Positions 1 to 8,934 of a stretch of DNA of 14,681 nt are shown one piece after another; positions within the stretch are counted from its first letter, which is position 1, and the number at the start of each line of letters is the position of its first letter. The notes below the pieces were generated by a model. The model did no database searches, was not told where the DNA came from, and saw nothing but the letters and a program-made list of their open reading frames with translations. The position numbers and the translations under genes were made by a program. Origin of the DNA: an uncultured Clostridia bacterium (GTDB lineage Bacteria; Bacillota; Clostridia; JAAYHZ01); assembly GCA_937894465.1 (NCBI GenBank), contig CALCRE010000042.1:1-14681 (forward strand), given 5' to 3'.

Positions 1-1
1 T

Positions 2-2743
2 GAGATTCCGGCAAACGAAAACTTCAAAGCAAGCATACCGAACAACGAAGTACCCGTATGGAATCAGCTCGGGGACAGAACGGGCAAGTTCCTAATCTGG
101 GAAAAAGATGTACAATGGATGGAGTGGACTTTTGAAGTAGAAACATCGGGTTTATACAACATTGAGGTGGATTATTATGCGTTAGTAGACTCGAAGTCAC
201 CGGTTTCTAGGGATTTATTAATCGATGGCGTGGAAACCTTTACCGAAATGAAAGGTTTGGAATTTCCAAGATATTTCAACGATCAAGGTGAACCGAGAGT
301 TAATCCTTTAGGAGACGAAGTCAAACCGGCTCAAGTGGAAGTAAATGAATGGAATTCTTTGCGTCTGGAAGATGTAAACGGTACATATTCGGATCCTTTG
401 ATGTTCTACTTTTCAGCAGGAACTCATACACTCCGATTTGTCTATGCAGACCAACCGGTTGCATTTGATAAGATCCGTATCGTTTCTCCTAAAAAATTAC
501 CAAGTTATAAAGATGTTGAAGCAGAATACAATGCTAAGGGATATAAGGATGCAACAACCACAGTAAAGTTTCAAGCAGAAGATCAGGTTATAAATAAATC
601 TGATACCACACTAGTTTTGTTGGGTAGTCAAGATCCGACAAATGAACCCTATGATTTGGAGCACATTCTTATGAACACTATTGGCGGATGGCAATGGCGT
701 TACGGAAACCAAGAAATTTCACTTGAATTCGAAGTGGAAGAAGATGGACTGTATCAGATTGCTTTTCGTGTAGCTCAAATTTGGAATGATGGTATCCCTT
801 CCTACAGACAAATTAAGATAGACGGTGAAGTACCTTTTGAAGAATTGAATATGTATCGATTCGAATATGATAAGGAATGGCAATTAAGAACACTTAGTGA
901 TCTTGACGGAGATCCGTATAAATTCTATTTGGAAAAAGGAAAACACGTCATAACCATGAAAGTTAAATTAGGTGACGTTGCTGATATCATTGCAGAGTTA
1001 ACCAATGACTCATTTTTCCTCTCTGTTATTTTACAGAAAATATTCTTGATTGCAGGAGCTGAACCGGACGTCAACTATGACTACCAATTTGAAAAGAAAA
1101 TTCCGGACTTGGTTCCAAATCTTCAGATGTTAAGAAGCAATCTTCAAGCTCATGCCACATTCCTGTTAAGCATTTCAACGAAAAAGTCTACTATTGTTGA
1201 CAGCCTTAACATGGCGCGAAATTATATAGATAGAATTTTAGATGAACCTGATGAACTGGTAAGAAATCTTGAAGGTCTTACAGTTGCACAAAACTCAATG
1301 AGTAGTGTAATTTTAAGCCTGCAACAACAACCTTTGAATTTGGACTACTTTTATATTGCTAATCCTAATGAAGATTTAGTGAATGAGAAAACAAATTTCA
1401 TCGAAAAGATGATTGTAACTTGGGAAAACTTCTTACGTTCTTTCCGGGTGGATTATGATAATGTAGGCGGTGTTATGGAAGGCGATTATGAAATCATCAA
1501 AGTATGGATCGCCAGAGGACGTGAGTGGTCCGAAGCTATTAAAGCTATGGTGGATGAACAATTCACCGAAAAAACCAATATTGCCGTCAGTATGAACGTT
1601 CTACCGGCATCCCAATTAAATGCCGGAGCAGTTAACGTATTATTACTTTCCATGTCATCCGGAACTGCACCTGATGTCGGATTGGCGGTTTCTGCCGGAT
1701 CACCGGTTGAATTTGCTATTCGTGATGCAGTTGTTGATTTAACAAAATTTGATGATTATGATGAAGTTGTAGAAAGATTCTTGCCTGAGTTAATGGTACC
1801 TTTCCAATACCGAGGCGGTGTATACGCTCTTCCTGAAACGATGAACTTTAAACTTATGTTCTATAGGGCGGATATCGTACAAGATATGAATCTAGTTGTA
1901 CCAAATACATGGGATGAACTATGTTTGGATACTTTGCCGGAACTATATAGAAACAACATGCAATTTGCATTTGGTGCGGATTATACACCATTCTTGTTCC
2001 AAAGCGGAGCATCTTACTACAATGAAGCAGGTACAAAATCCGGATTGGATACTCCTCAAGCCTACAATGCTTTTGTGAAATTTACATCCTTGTATACCAC
2101 TTATGGTATGCCGGCTGTACAGGAAAGTTTTTATACTAAAATCAGATCGGGACAAATGCCAATGGGAATTTCCAGTTACCCGTTCTATGTTCAGTTATCA
2201 ACTGCAGCACCGGAATTAAAAGGTAAATGGGGTGTGGCTCCGGTTCCCGGAACACTGAAGGCAGATGGAACAATAGACCGTTCTATCGGTGGTATCGTTG
2301 ACACAACCGGTATTATCATTTCTCAATCCACAAAACAAGAAGAATCATGGGAATTCTTGAAATGGTGGACTACAAAAGATGTACAAATTGACTTTGGACA
2401 TGAAATCGAATCCATTATTGGTGCAGAAGCAAAATGGAATTCAGCAAACTTGGAAGCTTTCACAAATATGGGTTGGGATCGTGATCACCTCGCCGTTATT
2501 GAAGAGCAATGGAAATGGTATAAAGAGATACCCATCGTGTTAGGCGGATACTTTACATCTAGACATATGAACAATGCTTGGACAGACGTGGTGTTAGAAG
2601 ACGTTACCCCTAGAGAAGCCCTCGAAGAAGCTGTTAAGCAAATTAATAAGGAATTGAGGGTTAAGCAGGAGGAATACGGTGTAGATCCTGCAGCAGAAGA
2701 AGCAAGGGTTGCGGCTGAAAAGCAACAGAAGGGAAGTGAATAA
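2..2743 (+). CDS. Extracellular solute-binding protein with N-terminal carbohydrate-binding-like modules (5' partial)
   Basis: This is the substrate-capturing lipid- or wall-associated component of a carbohydrate ABC importer. The reading frame is open from the first full codon at position 2, so the ATG at 119 is internal and the true start and signal peptide lie upstream. At least 913 residues are present, about twice the 400-550 of an ordinary family 1 binding protein. Two beta-rich modules come first (about nt 2-500 and 560-1060). They share the pattern FEVE-x2-GLY-x-I (at 131 and 728) and end in a 'G-x-H-x-(L/I)' strand, like CBM6/35-type sugar-binding domains. A helical linker follows (about 1100-1480), then a SBP_bac_1-like domain (about 1490-2600) with typical 'GTAPDV' and 'APVPGT' segments. 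The C-terminus is an Ala/Glu/Lys-rich tail. The stop lies 2 nt before the next permease start, in the same operon. The SBP family call is firm; the module family is inferred from pattern only. Confidence 0.88.
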   Translation, partial: EIPANENFKASIPNNEVPVWNQLGDRTGKFLIWEKDVQWMEWTFEVETSGLYNIEVDYYALVDSKSPVSRDLLIDGVETFTEMKGLEFPRYFNDQGEPRVNPLGDEVKPAQVEVNEWNSLRLEDVNGTYSDPLMFYFSAGTHTLRFVYADQPVAFDKIRIVSPKKLPSYKDVEAEYNAKGYKDATTTVKFQAEDQVINKSDTTLVLLGSQDPTNEPYDLEHILMNTIGGWQWRYGNQEISLEFEVEEDGLYQIAFRVAQIWNDGIPSYRQIKIDGEVPFEELNMYRFEYDKEWQLRTLSDLDGDPYKFYLEKGKHVITMKVKLGDVADIIAELTNDSFFLSVILQKIFLIAGAEPDVNYDYQFEKKIPDLVPNLQMLRSNLQAHATFLLSISTKKSTIVDSLNMARNYIDRILDEPDELVRNLEGLTVAQNSMSSVILSLQQQPLNLDYFYIANPNEDLVNEKTNFIEKMIVTWENFLRSFRVDYDNVGGVMEGDYEIIKVWIARGREWSEAIKAMVDEQFTEKTNIAVSMNVLPASQLNAGAVNVLLLSMSSGTAPDVGLAVSAGSPVEFAIRDAVVDLTKFDDYDEVVERFLPELMVPFQYRGGVYALPETMNFKLMFYRADIVQDMNLVVPNTWDELCLDTLPELYRNNMQFAFGADYTPFLFQSGASYYNEAGTKSGLDTPQAYNAFVKFTSLYTTYGMPAVQESFYTKIRSGQMPMGISSYPFYVQLSTAAPELKGKWGVAPVPGTLKADGTIDRSIGGIVDTTGIIISQSTKQEESWEFLKWWTTKDVQIDFGHEIESIIGAEAKWNSANLEAFTNMGWDRDHLAVIEEQWKWYKEIPIVLGGYFTSRHMNNAWTDVVLEDVTPREALEEAVKQINKELRVKQEEYGVDPAAEEARVAAEKQQKGSE

Positions 2744-2745
2744 TA

Positions 2746-3690
2746 ATGCAGAGCGCTTCTGAAGTTAGAAGAAAAAGCCTGAAAGGCTTTGATAGATTCA
2801 AGTATTCATCAACACTATGGTGGAAGAAATATGGCACTCCGACTCTGTTCTTAGCGCCGTTCCTAATCTTAATGCTCATGTTCATTGTTCTTCCGGTTCT
2901 TATATCGTTGTATTTAAGTTTTACCAACTTTAATATGATACAACCGGCACAATGGATGGGTATTGCAAACTATAGAATGTTATTGACTGATGACGACATA
3001 TTTTTGATTGCATTGAAAAATACATTTATGTTTGCCGGTATCACAGGTCCTTTGACTTATGTTATGACATTTTTAGCTGCTTGGATAATCAATCAGTTGA
3101 AATTTAGAAATGCTTTTGCATTAGCTTTCTATGCACCGTCCATTACAAACTCCATTGCGATGTCGGTTGTTTGGATGATGTTGTTCTCCAGTGACCGTTA
3201 CGGATATATCAACTGGCTACTGTTCCATTTCGGAGTGGTGACCGAACCTGTGCTGTGGACTAAGGATCCTGCATATATTATGTGGGTGGTTATCGTCATT
3301 CAGGTATGGATGAGTATGGGAACCGGATTCTTGGTTAACTTGGCCGGTTTAAGAAACATTCCTCCCTCGCTGTTTGAAGCAGGAGCTATTGACGGTGTTA
3401 AAAACAGGTTCCAAGAATTATGGTATCTGATTATACCGAATGTTATGCCCCAGTTGCTTTTCTCTGCGATTATGACAATCGTTAATTCGCTGAGTGTGTT
3501 TGCCATACCTGTTCAGGTTGCAGGAATGCCAAGCCCGAATTACTGTGCACACACAATCATAGCCCACTTGTACGATTATGCATTTATCAGGTTCCAGATG
3601 GGTTATGCATCAGCGATCGCAGTGTTCTTGTTCTTATTGTCGTTTACACTAAGCCGGGTATCTATGAAGGTATTCGCGCCGAGAGATTAG
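2746..3690 (+). CDS. Carbohydrate ABC transporter permease, MalF/UgpA-like (pair 1)
   Basis: Inner-membrane channel subunit of a sugar ABC importer (binding-protein-dependent transport inner membrane family). The 314-residue length is normal for the family. A basic cytoplasmic N-terminus (residues 1-30) precedes the first membrane helix (about 33-58), and roughly six hydrophobic segments follow. The EAA loop that docks on the ATPase is at E211-A-G-A-x2-D-G217, followed by 'LIIPNVMP', which fits the family consensus. A purine-rich ribosome site (GAAGGGAAG, 2728-2736) lies inside the end of the preceding gene, so translation is probably coupled to the binding protein. It pairs with the MalG-like permease immediately downstream. 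The exact substrate cannot be told from the sequence; the context suggests a complex or oligomeric carbohydrate. Confidence 0.93.
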   Translation: MQSASEVRRKSLKGFDRFKYSSTLWWKKYGTPTLFLAPFLILMLMFIVLPVLISLYLSFTNFNMIQPAQWMGIANYRMLLTDDDIFLIALKNTFMFAGITGPLTYVMTFLAAWIINQLKFRNAFALAFYAPSITNSIAMSVVWMMLFSSDRYGYINWLLFHFGVVTEPVLWTKDPAYIMWVVIVIQVWMSMGTGFLVNLAGLRNIPPSLFEAGAIDGVKNRFQELWYLIIPNVMPQLLFSAIMTIVNSLSVFAIPVQVAGMPSPNYCAHTIIAHLYDYAFIRFQMGYASAIAVFLFLLSFTLSRVSMKVFAPRD

Positions 3691-3710
3691 TTCAGAAAGG
3701 GGATTAGTTA

Positions 3711-4601
3711 ATGAAAGATAATAACAGTGCTTTTGAAATAGTTAACGGTAAATTCCATATTAACTTCAAATGGGTATTTGTGTATACAATCATGTTGGCG
3801 TTAGTAGCTTTCACGGCTTTACCATTAATTTATTTAGTAAGTACCGCATTTAAACCATATGAGGAACTCTTTCTGTTCCCACCGAGGTTTTTTGTGAGAA
3901 GACCTACTTTAAAGAATTTTGGAGACTTGGTGATCTCACTCTCCGGTACAACGGTACCTTTTACAAGATATATATTTAACAGTTTATTTGTTACAGTAGT
4001 TAACGTTACTTTGACAATATTAGTGTCGAGTATGGGTGCATATGCCATATCCAAACATAATATTCCAGGTTCCGGAATCGTGTTCGGTATTGTTATAGCG
4101 GCTTTGACCTTCCCGGCACAGGTTACACAGATACCGACCTATATGACTGTTTCCTCTTTAGGATTATTGAATACATACTGGGCGTTGATTATAACTCACA
4201 TTGCAGTCCCGTATAACTTCTTTCTAATGAAACAGTTTATCGACCAATTTCCTAATGAATTGTTGGAATCGTCGCGTATGGATGGTGCAAACGAATGGAA
4301 GACATTCTGGAAAATCGTTATGCCTGCAGTCAAACCTGCTTGGGCGACATTGCTGGTGTTCTCCTTTACATCCAACTGGAATGACTCGAGCACAGCATTG
4401 ATCTATACCAATAAGCAAGCGATGAAGGTGTTACCGCTGGCATTACAGACCATTGCCGGCGGAGCTGCGGCTTCCTCACTGGCTCGTGCCGGAGCTTCGG
4501 CGGCAGCATCATTTTTGATGACAGCACCTACCATCATCATATTCGTTACGATGCAGTCACAGGTTATGCAGACCATGGCATATTCCGGTATTAAATCATA
4601 A
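3711..4601 (+). CDS. Carbohydrate ABC transporter permease, MalG/UgpE-like (pair 1)
   Basis: Second channel subunit of the first importer, expected to form a heterodimer with the product of 2746-3690. It has 296 residues, the usual length. The first membrane helix is near residues 20-45, and the region around residues 50-60 contains the 'STAFKPYEEL' segment typical of MalG-like permeases. The EAA loop is at E186-S-S-R-M-D-G192, followed by 'WKIVMPAVKP'. The end of the protein is Ala-rich and hydrophobic. The ribosome site AAAGGGGA (3696-3703) lies 7 nt before the ATG. The gap to the upstream permease is 20 nt with no terminator, so the genes are co-transcribed. Confidence 0.93.
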   Translation: MKDNNSAFEIVNGKFHINFKWVFVYTIMLALVAFTALPLIYLVSTAFKPYEELFLFPPRFFVRRPTLKNFGDLVISLSGTTVPFTRYIFNSLFVTVVNVTLTILVSSMGAYAISKHNIPGSGIVFGIVIAALTFPAQVTQIPTYMTVSSLGLLNTYWALIITHIAVPYNFFLMKQFIDQFPNELLESSRMDGANEWKTFWKIVMPAVKPAWATLLVFSFTSNWNDSSTALIYTNKQAMKVLPLALQTIAGGAAASSLARAGASAAASFLMTAPTIIIFVTMQSQVMQTMAYSGIKS

Positions 4602-4623
4602 TTTGAGAAAAGGAGTAAATGAA

Positions 4624-6102
4624 ATGTTTAAGAAAAAAACTAATAAATTCGTAAAAATTACCTTGTTCTCAATACTTTCCTTTGTGTTGATATTTACTTC
4701 AATACCTACTGCAAATGCTGACTTTATATTCATGCGTGAAGGTAATGTTTCAAAGAGAGCTAATATACCTCAACAATATACTGTGGAGAAGGTAGTCAAT
4801 GACTTAGGGGAAGAGTACGGGTTTATGAATTTGCCTGAGGATATCTTTATTGATAAGAATGATTATATCTATATCTGTGACACTGGAAATAACAGGATCC
4901 TTATTTTAAATCCTGATGCTACGGTGAACAGAGTTATCACTGAAATCTATGATATTCCTCCGGAGTCTGAAGATCCCAGATACAAGGATCAACCTACTAC
5001 ATTCAACCAACCATCAGGGATATATGTAGATCCGGATGGAGATATATACATTGCTGACACAATGAACGAGCGGATTTTGCACTTAGATTCCACTGGAAAA
5101 TGTGTTGAAATGTTTTGGGATCCGGAATCACAGTTATTGTATTCCATTGTGAGTGAATTTAAACCTACAAAATTATATGTAAACAACACAGGTTATATTT
5201 ACATTATTAAACGACATGACCTGATGAGCATCGATGCCGATAACGCGTTTAGAGGATTGACAGCATCCGGTGTGGTGGACTTTTCCATTACCCAACTGTT
5301 TGCAAGATTGTTCTATACAAAGGAACAACGTGACAAGATGTTTAAGCCCGCTCCTCCTGCTTTCACCAATTTCATGATTCATGATGACGGTTTGATTTAT
5401 GCTACCACATTGGACCAGAAACATGGAGAAATCAAGAGAATAAATTGGGTCGGTGAGAACACATTCCCTGATAAGAAGAAATACGGATTGCTCGCATTTA
5501 CCATTGATACTGTCAGAGATCCCTACTTTGTGGATATTGCCGTAGATCAGTCGGGTATCGTTTATGCGCTGGAAAAATACAACGGTTATATTTACCGTTA
5601 TGATCCCGAAGGAAACCTATTGGGAGTTTTAGGCGGAATCGGTGAAGTTAAAGGCAGGTATAAAGAACCTTCAAGTTTAGCTGTAGATAGCTACGGCACT
5701 GTGTATGTGTTGGATAAAACTGCGAATAACTTGCAAGTTCTTCAACCGACAGGTTTTACATTGAAAGTTACAGCTGCCGTTGAAATGTACCAACAAGGTT
5801 TATACGAAGAATCCTTCGACGTTTGGAAGGAAGTGCTTGATGTGGCAGGTAACTACTATGTAGCACACAAAGGTATCGGTAAGGCTTACTATAAAAAAGG
5901 ATTATGGCTCGAAGCAATGGACTCCTATGAAAAAGCCGGCGATGTTACCGGTTACTCCGATGCTTTTGCTGAATACCGCCACGATATCTTCCGTAACAAC
6001 TTCGTTCTGGTGATTTTAGCAGCTATCGCGATTGTTCTATTTATTGTTTGGATCCTAACGCGTTTGAATTGGTTCAGCGAAGACGCCGTGGACTTCTATT
6101 AA
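4624..6102 (+). CDS. Secreted NHL-repeat/TPR protein anchored by a C-terminal membrane helix
   Basis: Start chosen at ATG 4624, not the in-frame TTG at 4603, because AGGAG at 4611-4615 sits 8 nt before 4624 and the resulting N-terminus is a clean signal peptide (basic MFKKK, hydrophobic core, A-N-A cleavage site near residue 33). The mature part begins with NHL-type beta-propeller blades. The clearest are about residues 71-103, 127-159, 301-335 and 346-378, each with a 'D-x-G/N-x-I/V-Y-(I/V)-x-D' strand pair. Residues about 385-450 form two TPR-like helical hairpins ('YQQGLYEESFDVWKEVL', 'AYYKKGLWLEAMDSYEKAG'). A single membrane helix (about 460-480) and a short cytoplasmic tail end the 492-residue protein. 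The expected topology is an extracytoplasmic propeller held at the membrane. NHL propellers bind proteins or ligands; the role here is unknown. Given the operon, it could organise the importer or sense substrate. Confidence 0.85.
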   Translation: MFKKKTNKFVKITLFSILSFVLIFTSIPTANADFIFMREGNVSKRANIPQQYTVEKVVNDLGEEYGFMNLPEDIFIDKNDYIYICDTGNNRILILNPDATVNRVITEIYDIPPESEDPRYKDQPTTFNQPSGIYVDPDGDIYIADTMNERILHLDSTGKCVEMFWDPESQLLYSIVSEFKPTKLYVNNTGYIYIIKRHDLMSIDADNAFRGLTASGVVDFSITQLFARLFYTKEQRDKMFKPAPPAFTNFMIHDDGLIYATTLDQKHGEIKRINWVGENTFPDKKKYGLLAFTIDTVRDPYFVDIAVDQSGIVYALEKYNGYIYRYDPEGNLLGVLGGIGEVKGRYKEPSSLAVDSYGTVYVLDKTANNLQVLQPTGFTLKVTAAVEMYQQGLYEESFDVWKEVLDVAGNYYVAHKGIGKAYYKKGLWLEAMDSYEKAGDVTGYSDAFAEYRHDIFRNNFVLVILAAIAIVLFIVWILTRLNWFSEDAVDFY

Positions 6103-6121
6103 ATAAGAGGAGGTATAATTT

Positions 6122-6748
6122 ATGTTTTGGTTACAGAGTGTAATAGGGGTAATCTATCATCCTCTTGCTGCATTTAGTTCCATTAAATATGACAGAGATG
6201 ATTTTAGTTGGTGGCCTGCCATCATACTATTGTTTCTGATATTTCCCGTGCGGATAGGCTCAATCTTCATTACCCATTATCCGGTATCGAATTTATTGCC
6301 TATTCAAGCGAATATTCCCCTGGAAATGTTCAAGTTTTATGTTCCGATTCTCAGTTGGATGGTTGTTTCTTTTGCGGTAACATCCATTACGGACGGCGAA
6401 TGCCATATGAGAGAAATTGTAACAGCGACAGCATATTCCTTGGTACCGTATATTGTGTTTACCATTCCCATATCGCTATTCACCAAAATTTTGACTGTAA
6501 ACGAAGCCGGGCTTTATGACTTCTTAGTTTCAGTGGTTTGGGCTTGGGTGGCAATATTGTTTGTTCTAAATGTCATGGTTATGAATTCATATTCATTGGG
6601 AAGAACGTTATTTACAGTATTTTTGAACATCGTTGGTGTTGCTTTATTTTGGAGCATAGTATTGTTACTATTAGCATTGATTTCTCACTTTGCCACATTT
6701 GTTCAGGATTTGGCATTTGAGATTAAGTATCTGATATTTAAGAGTTAG
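6122..6748 (+). CDS. YIP1-family integral membrane protein
   Basis: A 208-residue polytopic membrane protein with about five hydrophobic helices (roughly residues 28-50, 70-90, 97-124, 131-157 and 160-190). The N-terminal amphipathic stretch 'IYHPLAAFSSIK' and the 'ATAYSLVPYI' motif (about 102-111) are the hallmarks I associate with the bacterial Yip1 domain family. The biochemical role of bacterial members is not established. The gene follows the NHL/TPR gene by 19 nt and has a strong ribosome site (GAGGAGG, 6107-6113, 8 nt spacing). Its position between the NHL/TPR protein and the large secreted DUF5696-type protein suggests a membrane partner for one of them. That link is inference; the family call is fairly secure. 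Confidence 0.75.
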   Translation: MFWLQSVIGVIYHPLAAFSSIKYDRDDFSWWPAIILLFLIFPVRIGSIFITHYPVSNLLPIQANIPLEMFKFYVPILSWMVVSFAVTSITDGECHMREIVTATAYSLVPYIVFTIPISLFTKILTVNEAGLYDFLVSVVWAWVAILFVLNVMVMNSYSLGRTLFTVFLNIVGVALFWSIVLLLLALISHFATFVQDLAFEIKYLIFKS

Positions 6749-6759
6749 GAGGGAATTGG

Positions 6760-8934
6760 ATGAAAAAGAGATTTATTTCGCTATTTATTGCAGTTTGCTG
6801 TGTTCTCTCCATGATTGTTGTCCCGGCAGGAACGACAAATGCCGCTCCTGCTAATTTGTCGGACGGGTACAATTTGATTGGTACATCGGAGAATATGAAT
6901 TTATATTTCCATCCGGAGTGGCAGTCTTTTGCAATTGAAGATAAGAGAAACGGATACATATGGGAATCATGTATAACAGAAGATAACCCTATTTCGGAAA
7001 CCATCACTTCAGCAAAATGGCGCAAACAAGCTACTCAATCCTTCATTTTTCAATATGCAAACGTTGAAGTGTTAAAAACCGCAGATGATAAAACTGAAAC
7101 AACATTTGAATATGAAAAGATTGATAATGGAGTGAAATTGCTTTACGATTTTCCAAAGCTTGAAATAAAGCTTGAGATTTCCGTCTATTTGGAAGGTGAT
7201 GAATTAACCGTTGACATTCCGGTAGAAAGAATCGTAGAGTATGGTGATGAATATGGGATTTCAAATATTAAGGTATTCCCGTATTTTGGTACCGGACATC
7301 CGTCCGATGATGGTTATGTGTTTTATCCTGATGGATCCGGCGCATTGTATAACTTTAATGAAAGAATCAGTGTTTATGCAACGGATTATAGCTGGAGCGT
7401 TTATTACGACGACAGCTTAAACTTCGAGAGCATCGACATGCGATACAAGGATAACAACGAAAAAACATTGATGATTCCGGCTTTCGGAATGAAGGTCAAT
7501 GATAATGCTTTCGTGGCTCTGGTTACAGAGGGTGATACGGATACCAGATTGTATTTTAGCCCGGCTGCGAAAAGAGTATATGGAAACAATGTCTATGCCG
7601 ATTTTGTATACAGACGCCTTTTCTTGGATGCCCGTTTCAACGAGAAAACTCCTTTGAACTATGTACAAGAAGATAGAGCTGAAGCATCCAGGCAGATTAA
7701 ATATTTCTTTACTGTTAACGACCAAGCTAATTACAGCGGAATGGCCAATGAGGTAAGGGAATACTACATTACGTCCGGAAAATTGGCAGATAAGATCGAT
7801 AATGAAAAACCGGTTCCCATGCAAATCGACTTGTTTATGGGTATCACCGAGGATCGTGTTTTGGTAGACAAATACATCAAAATGACGACTTATGAACAAG
7901 CCATCGCTGTTCTTGAAGCACTCAAAAATGTCGGTGTGGAAAACATGATCGTGCTTTTGGACGGATGGAACAAAAATGGTTATGGTGAATTTGCCCCCAC
8001 CAATTACCAGTTACCCCTTGGATTGGGTGGTGCACCAAAATTAAAGAAACTGACGCAGTGGGCCGGAGAAAACAATATTGTATTGGGTTTGAAAGCCGAC
8101 TATGTCAATGCATACAGTTCCACAAGCGGTTATAACAGAAGAGCAGACTTGATCTACGACTTGAATAACATCGTCATGTCATGGAGAGGTCAATTCTTGT
8201 TTGACCCCAACCGTTCATACAACATATTCATGAAAAAATTTATGCCCAAGGCTGTAAAACACAATATAAAAGCCATTGGTTTTGAAGATATGGGTATCAA
8301 GTTGTATAACAACTATAAAGACAAGAGAATTGTCAATCGATATGACACTGCAGCCAGATGGGCTACGTTCGGGAAAGACATTCAAAAGAAAGGCATGACA
8401 GCGGTCTATGAAGGTGGGAATGCATTTTTGTTAAATACTGCTGACTATATGTACAACATACCGGTTGAAGACAGTGGTTTCTTTATCACTGATCAAACAA
8501 TACCGTTCTATCAGATGGTTGTACACGGCTCAGTGCCATATACCACTTATCCCGGTAACTTATCATACGATTACAATTGGATGAGATTGAAATGGATTGA
8601 ATACGGATGCTATCCCTATTTTGAACTTTCCTATCAACCTACGGACTTGTTGATGAACATCGAAGACAATGAAATCTTCAGTTCGTATTACTTAGCGTGG
8701 ATTGAGGACATCGAGCTGACAAACAAAGACTTCCAAGAGAAGAAGCATATATACAACAGTTACATGGTTTATCATGAAGTTGTTGAAATAGATATACAGA
8801 ATTATGAGTTGGTAAGAGTGGACTACAGCGATGGAAGCACTATTTATATCAACTACAATCCGGAAGTAGATAAGACATATGATGGAATTAACATTCCGGC
8901 TATGAGTTACGTAATCAAAGGGGGTACTAAATAA
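6760..8934 (+). CDS. Secreted DUF5696-type protein, putative glycoside hydrolase
   Basis: A 724-residue exported protein. The signal peptide (residues 1 to about 28) ends near 'TTNAAPA'; the Cys pair in its core is not a lipobox. Residues about 30-340 are beta-rich and resemble the sandwich domain that precedes the barrel in several glycosidase families, with a 'YPDGSGALY' motif at 189-197. Residues about 350-640 alternate strands and helices like a (beta/alpha)8 barrel, with acidic motifs at strand ends: L-D401-G-W, F-E509-D510-M-G, Y-E551-G-G-N and T-D578-Q. A small beta domain ends the protein. I recall proteins of this look as DUF5696, commonly beside sugar ABC permeases. No hydrolase family can be assigned by eye, so the catalytic role is inference. 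The ribosome site AGGAGGG overlaps the stop of the YIP1 gene. The stop overlaps the next start by 1 nt (TAATG), indicating translational coupling to the second permease pair. Confidence 0.72.
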   Translation: MKKRFISLFIAVCCVLSMIVVPAGTTNAAPANLSDGYNLIGTSENMNLYFHPEWQSFAIEDKRNGYIWESCITEDNPISETITSAKWRKQATQSFIFQYANVEVLKTADDKTETTFEYEKIDNGVKLLYDFPKLEIKLEISVYLEGDELTVDIPVERIVEYGDEYGISNIKVFPYFGTGHPSDDGYVFYPDGSGALYNFNERISVYATDYSWSVYYDDSLNFESIDMRYKDNNEKTLMIPAFGMKVNDNAFVALVTEGDTDTRLYFSPAAKRVYGNNVYADFVYRRLFLDARFNEKTPLNYVQEDRAEASRQIKYFFTVNDQANYSGMANEVREYYITSGKLADKIDNEKPVPMQIDLFMGITEDRVLVDKYIKMTTYEQAIAVLEALKNVGVENMIVLLDGWNKNGYGEFAPTNYQLPLGLGGAPKLKKLTQWAGENNIVLGLKADYVNAYSSTSGYNRRADLIYDLNNIVMSWRGQFLFDPNRSYNIFMKKFMPKAVKHNIKAIGFEDMGIKLYNNYKDKRIVNRYDTAARWATFGKDIQKKGMTAVYEGGNAFLLNTADYMYNIPVEDSGFFITDQTIPFYQMVVHGSVPYTTYPGNLSYDYNWMRLKWIEYGCYPYFELSYQPTDLLMNIEDNEIFSSYYLAWIEDIELTNKDFQEKKHIYNSYMVYHEVVEIDIQNYELVRVDYSDGSTIYINYNPEVDKTYDGINIPAMSYVIKGGTK

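Noticed and set aside
119..121. ATG at 119 as the start of the solute-binding protein.
   Set aside because: The frame is open upstream to position 2 and the encoded sequence there is continuous with the first beta-rich module; no ribosome site precedes 119.
6760..6845. Lipoprotein signal at the start of the DUF5696-type protein, because of a Cys pair in the hydrophobic core.
   Set aside because: The residue before the first Cys is Val, the Cys pair lies mid-core, and a normal cleavage site (TNAAPA) follows.
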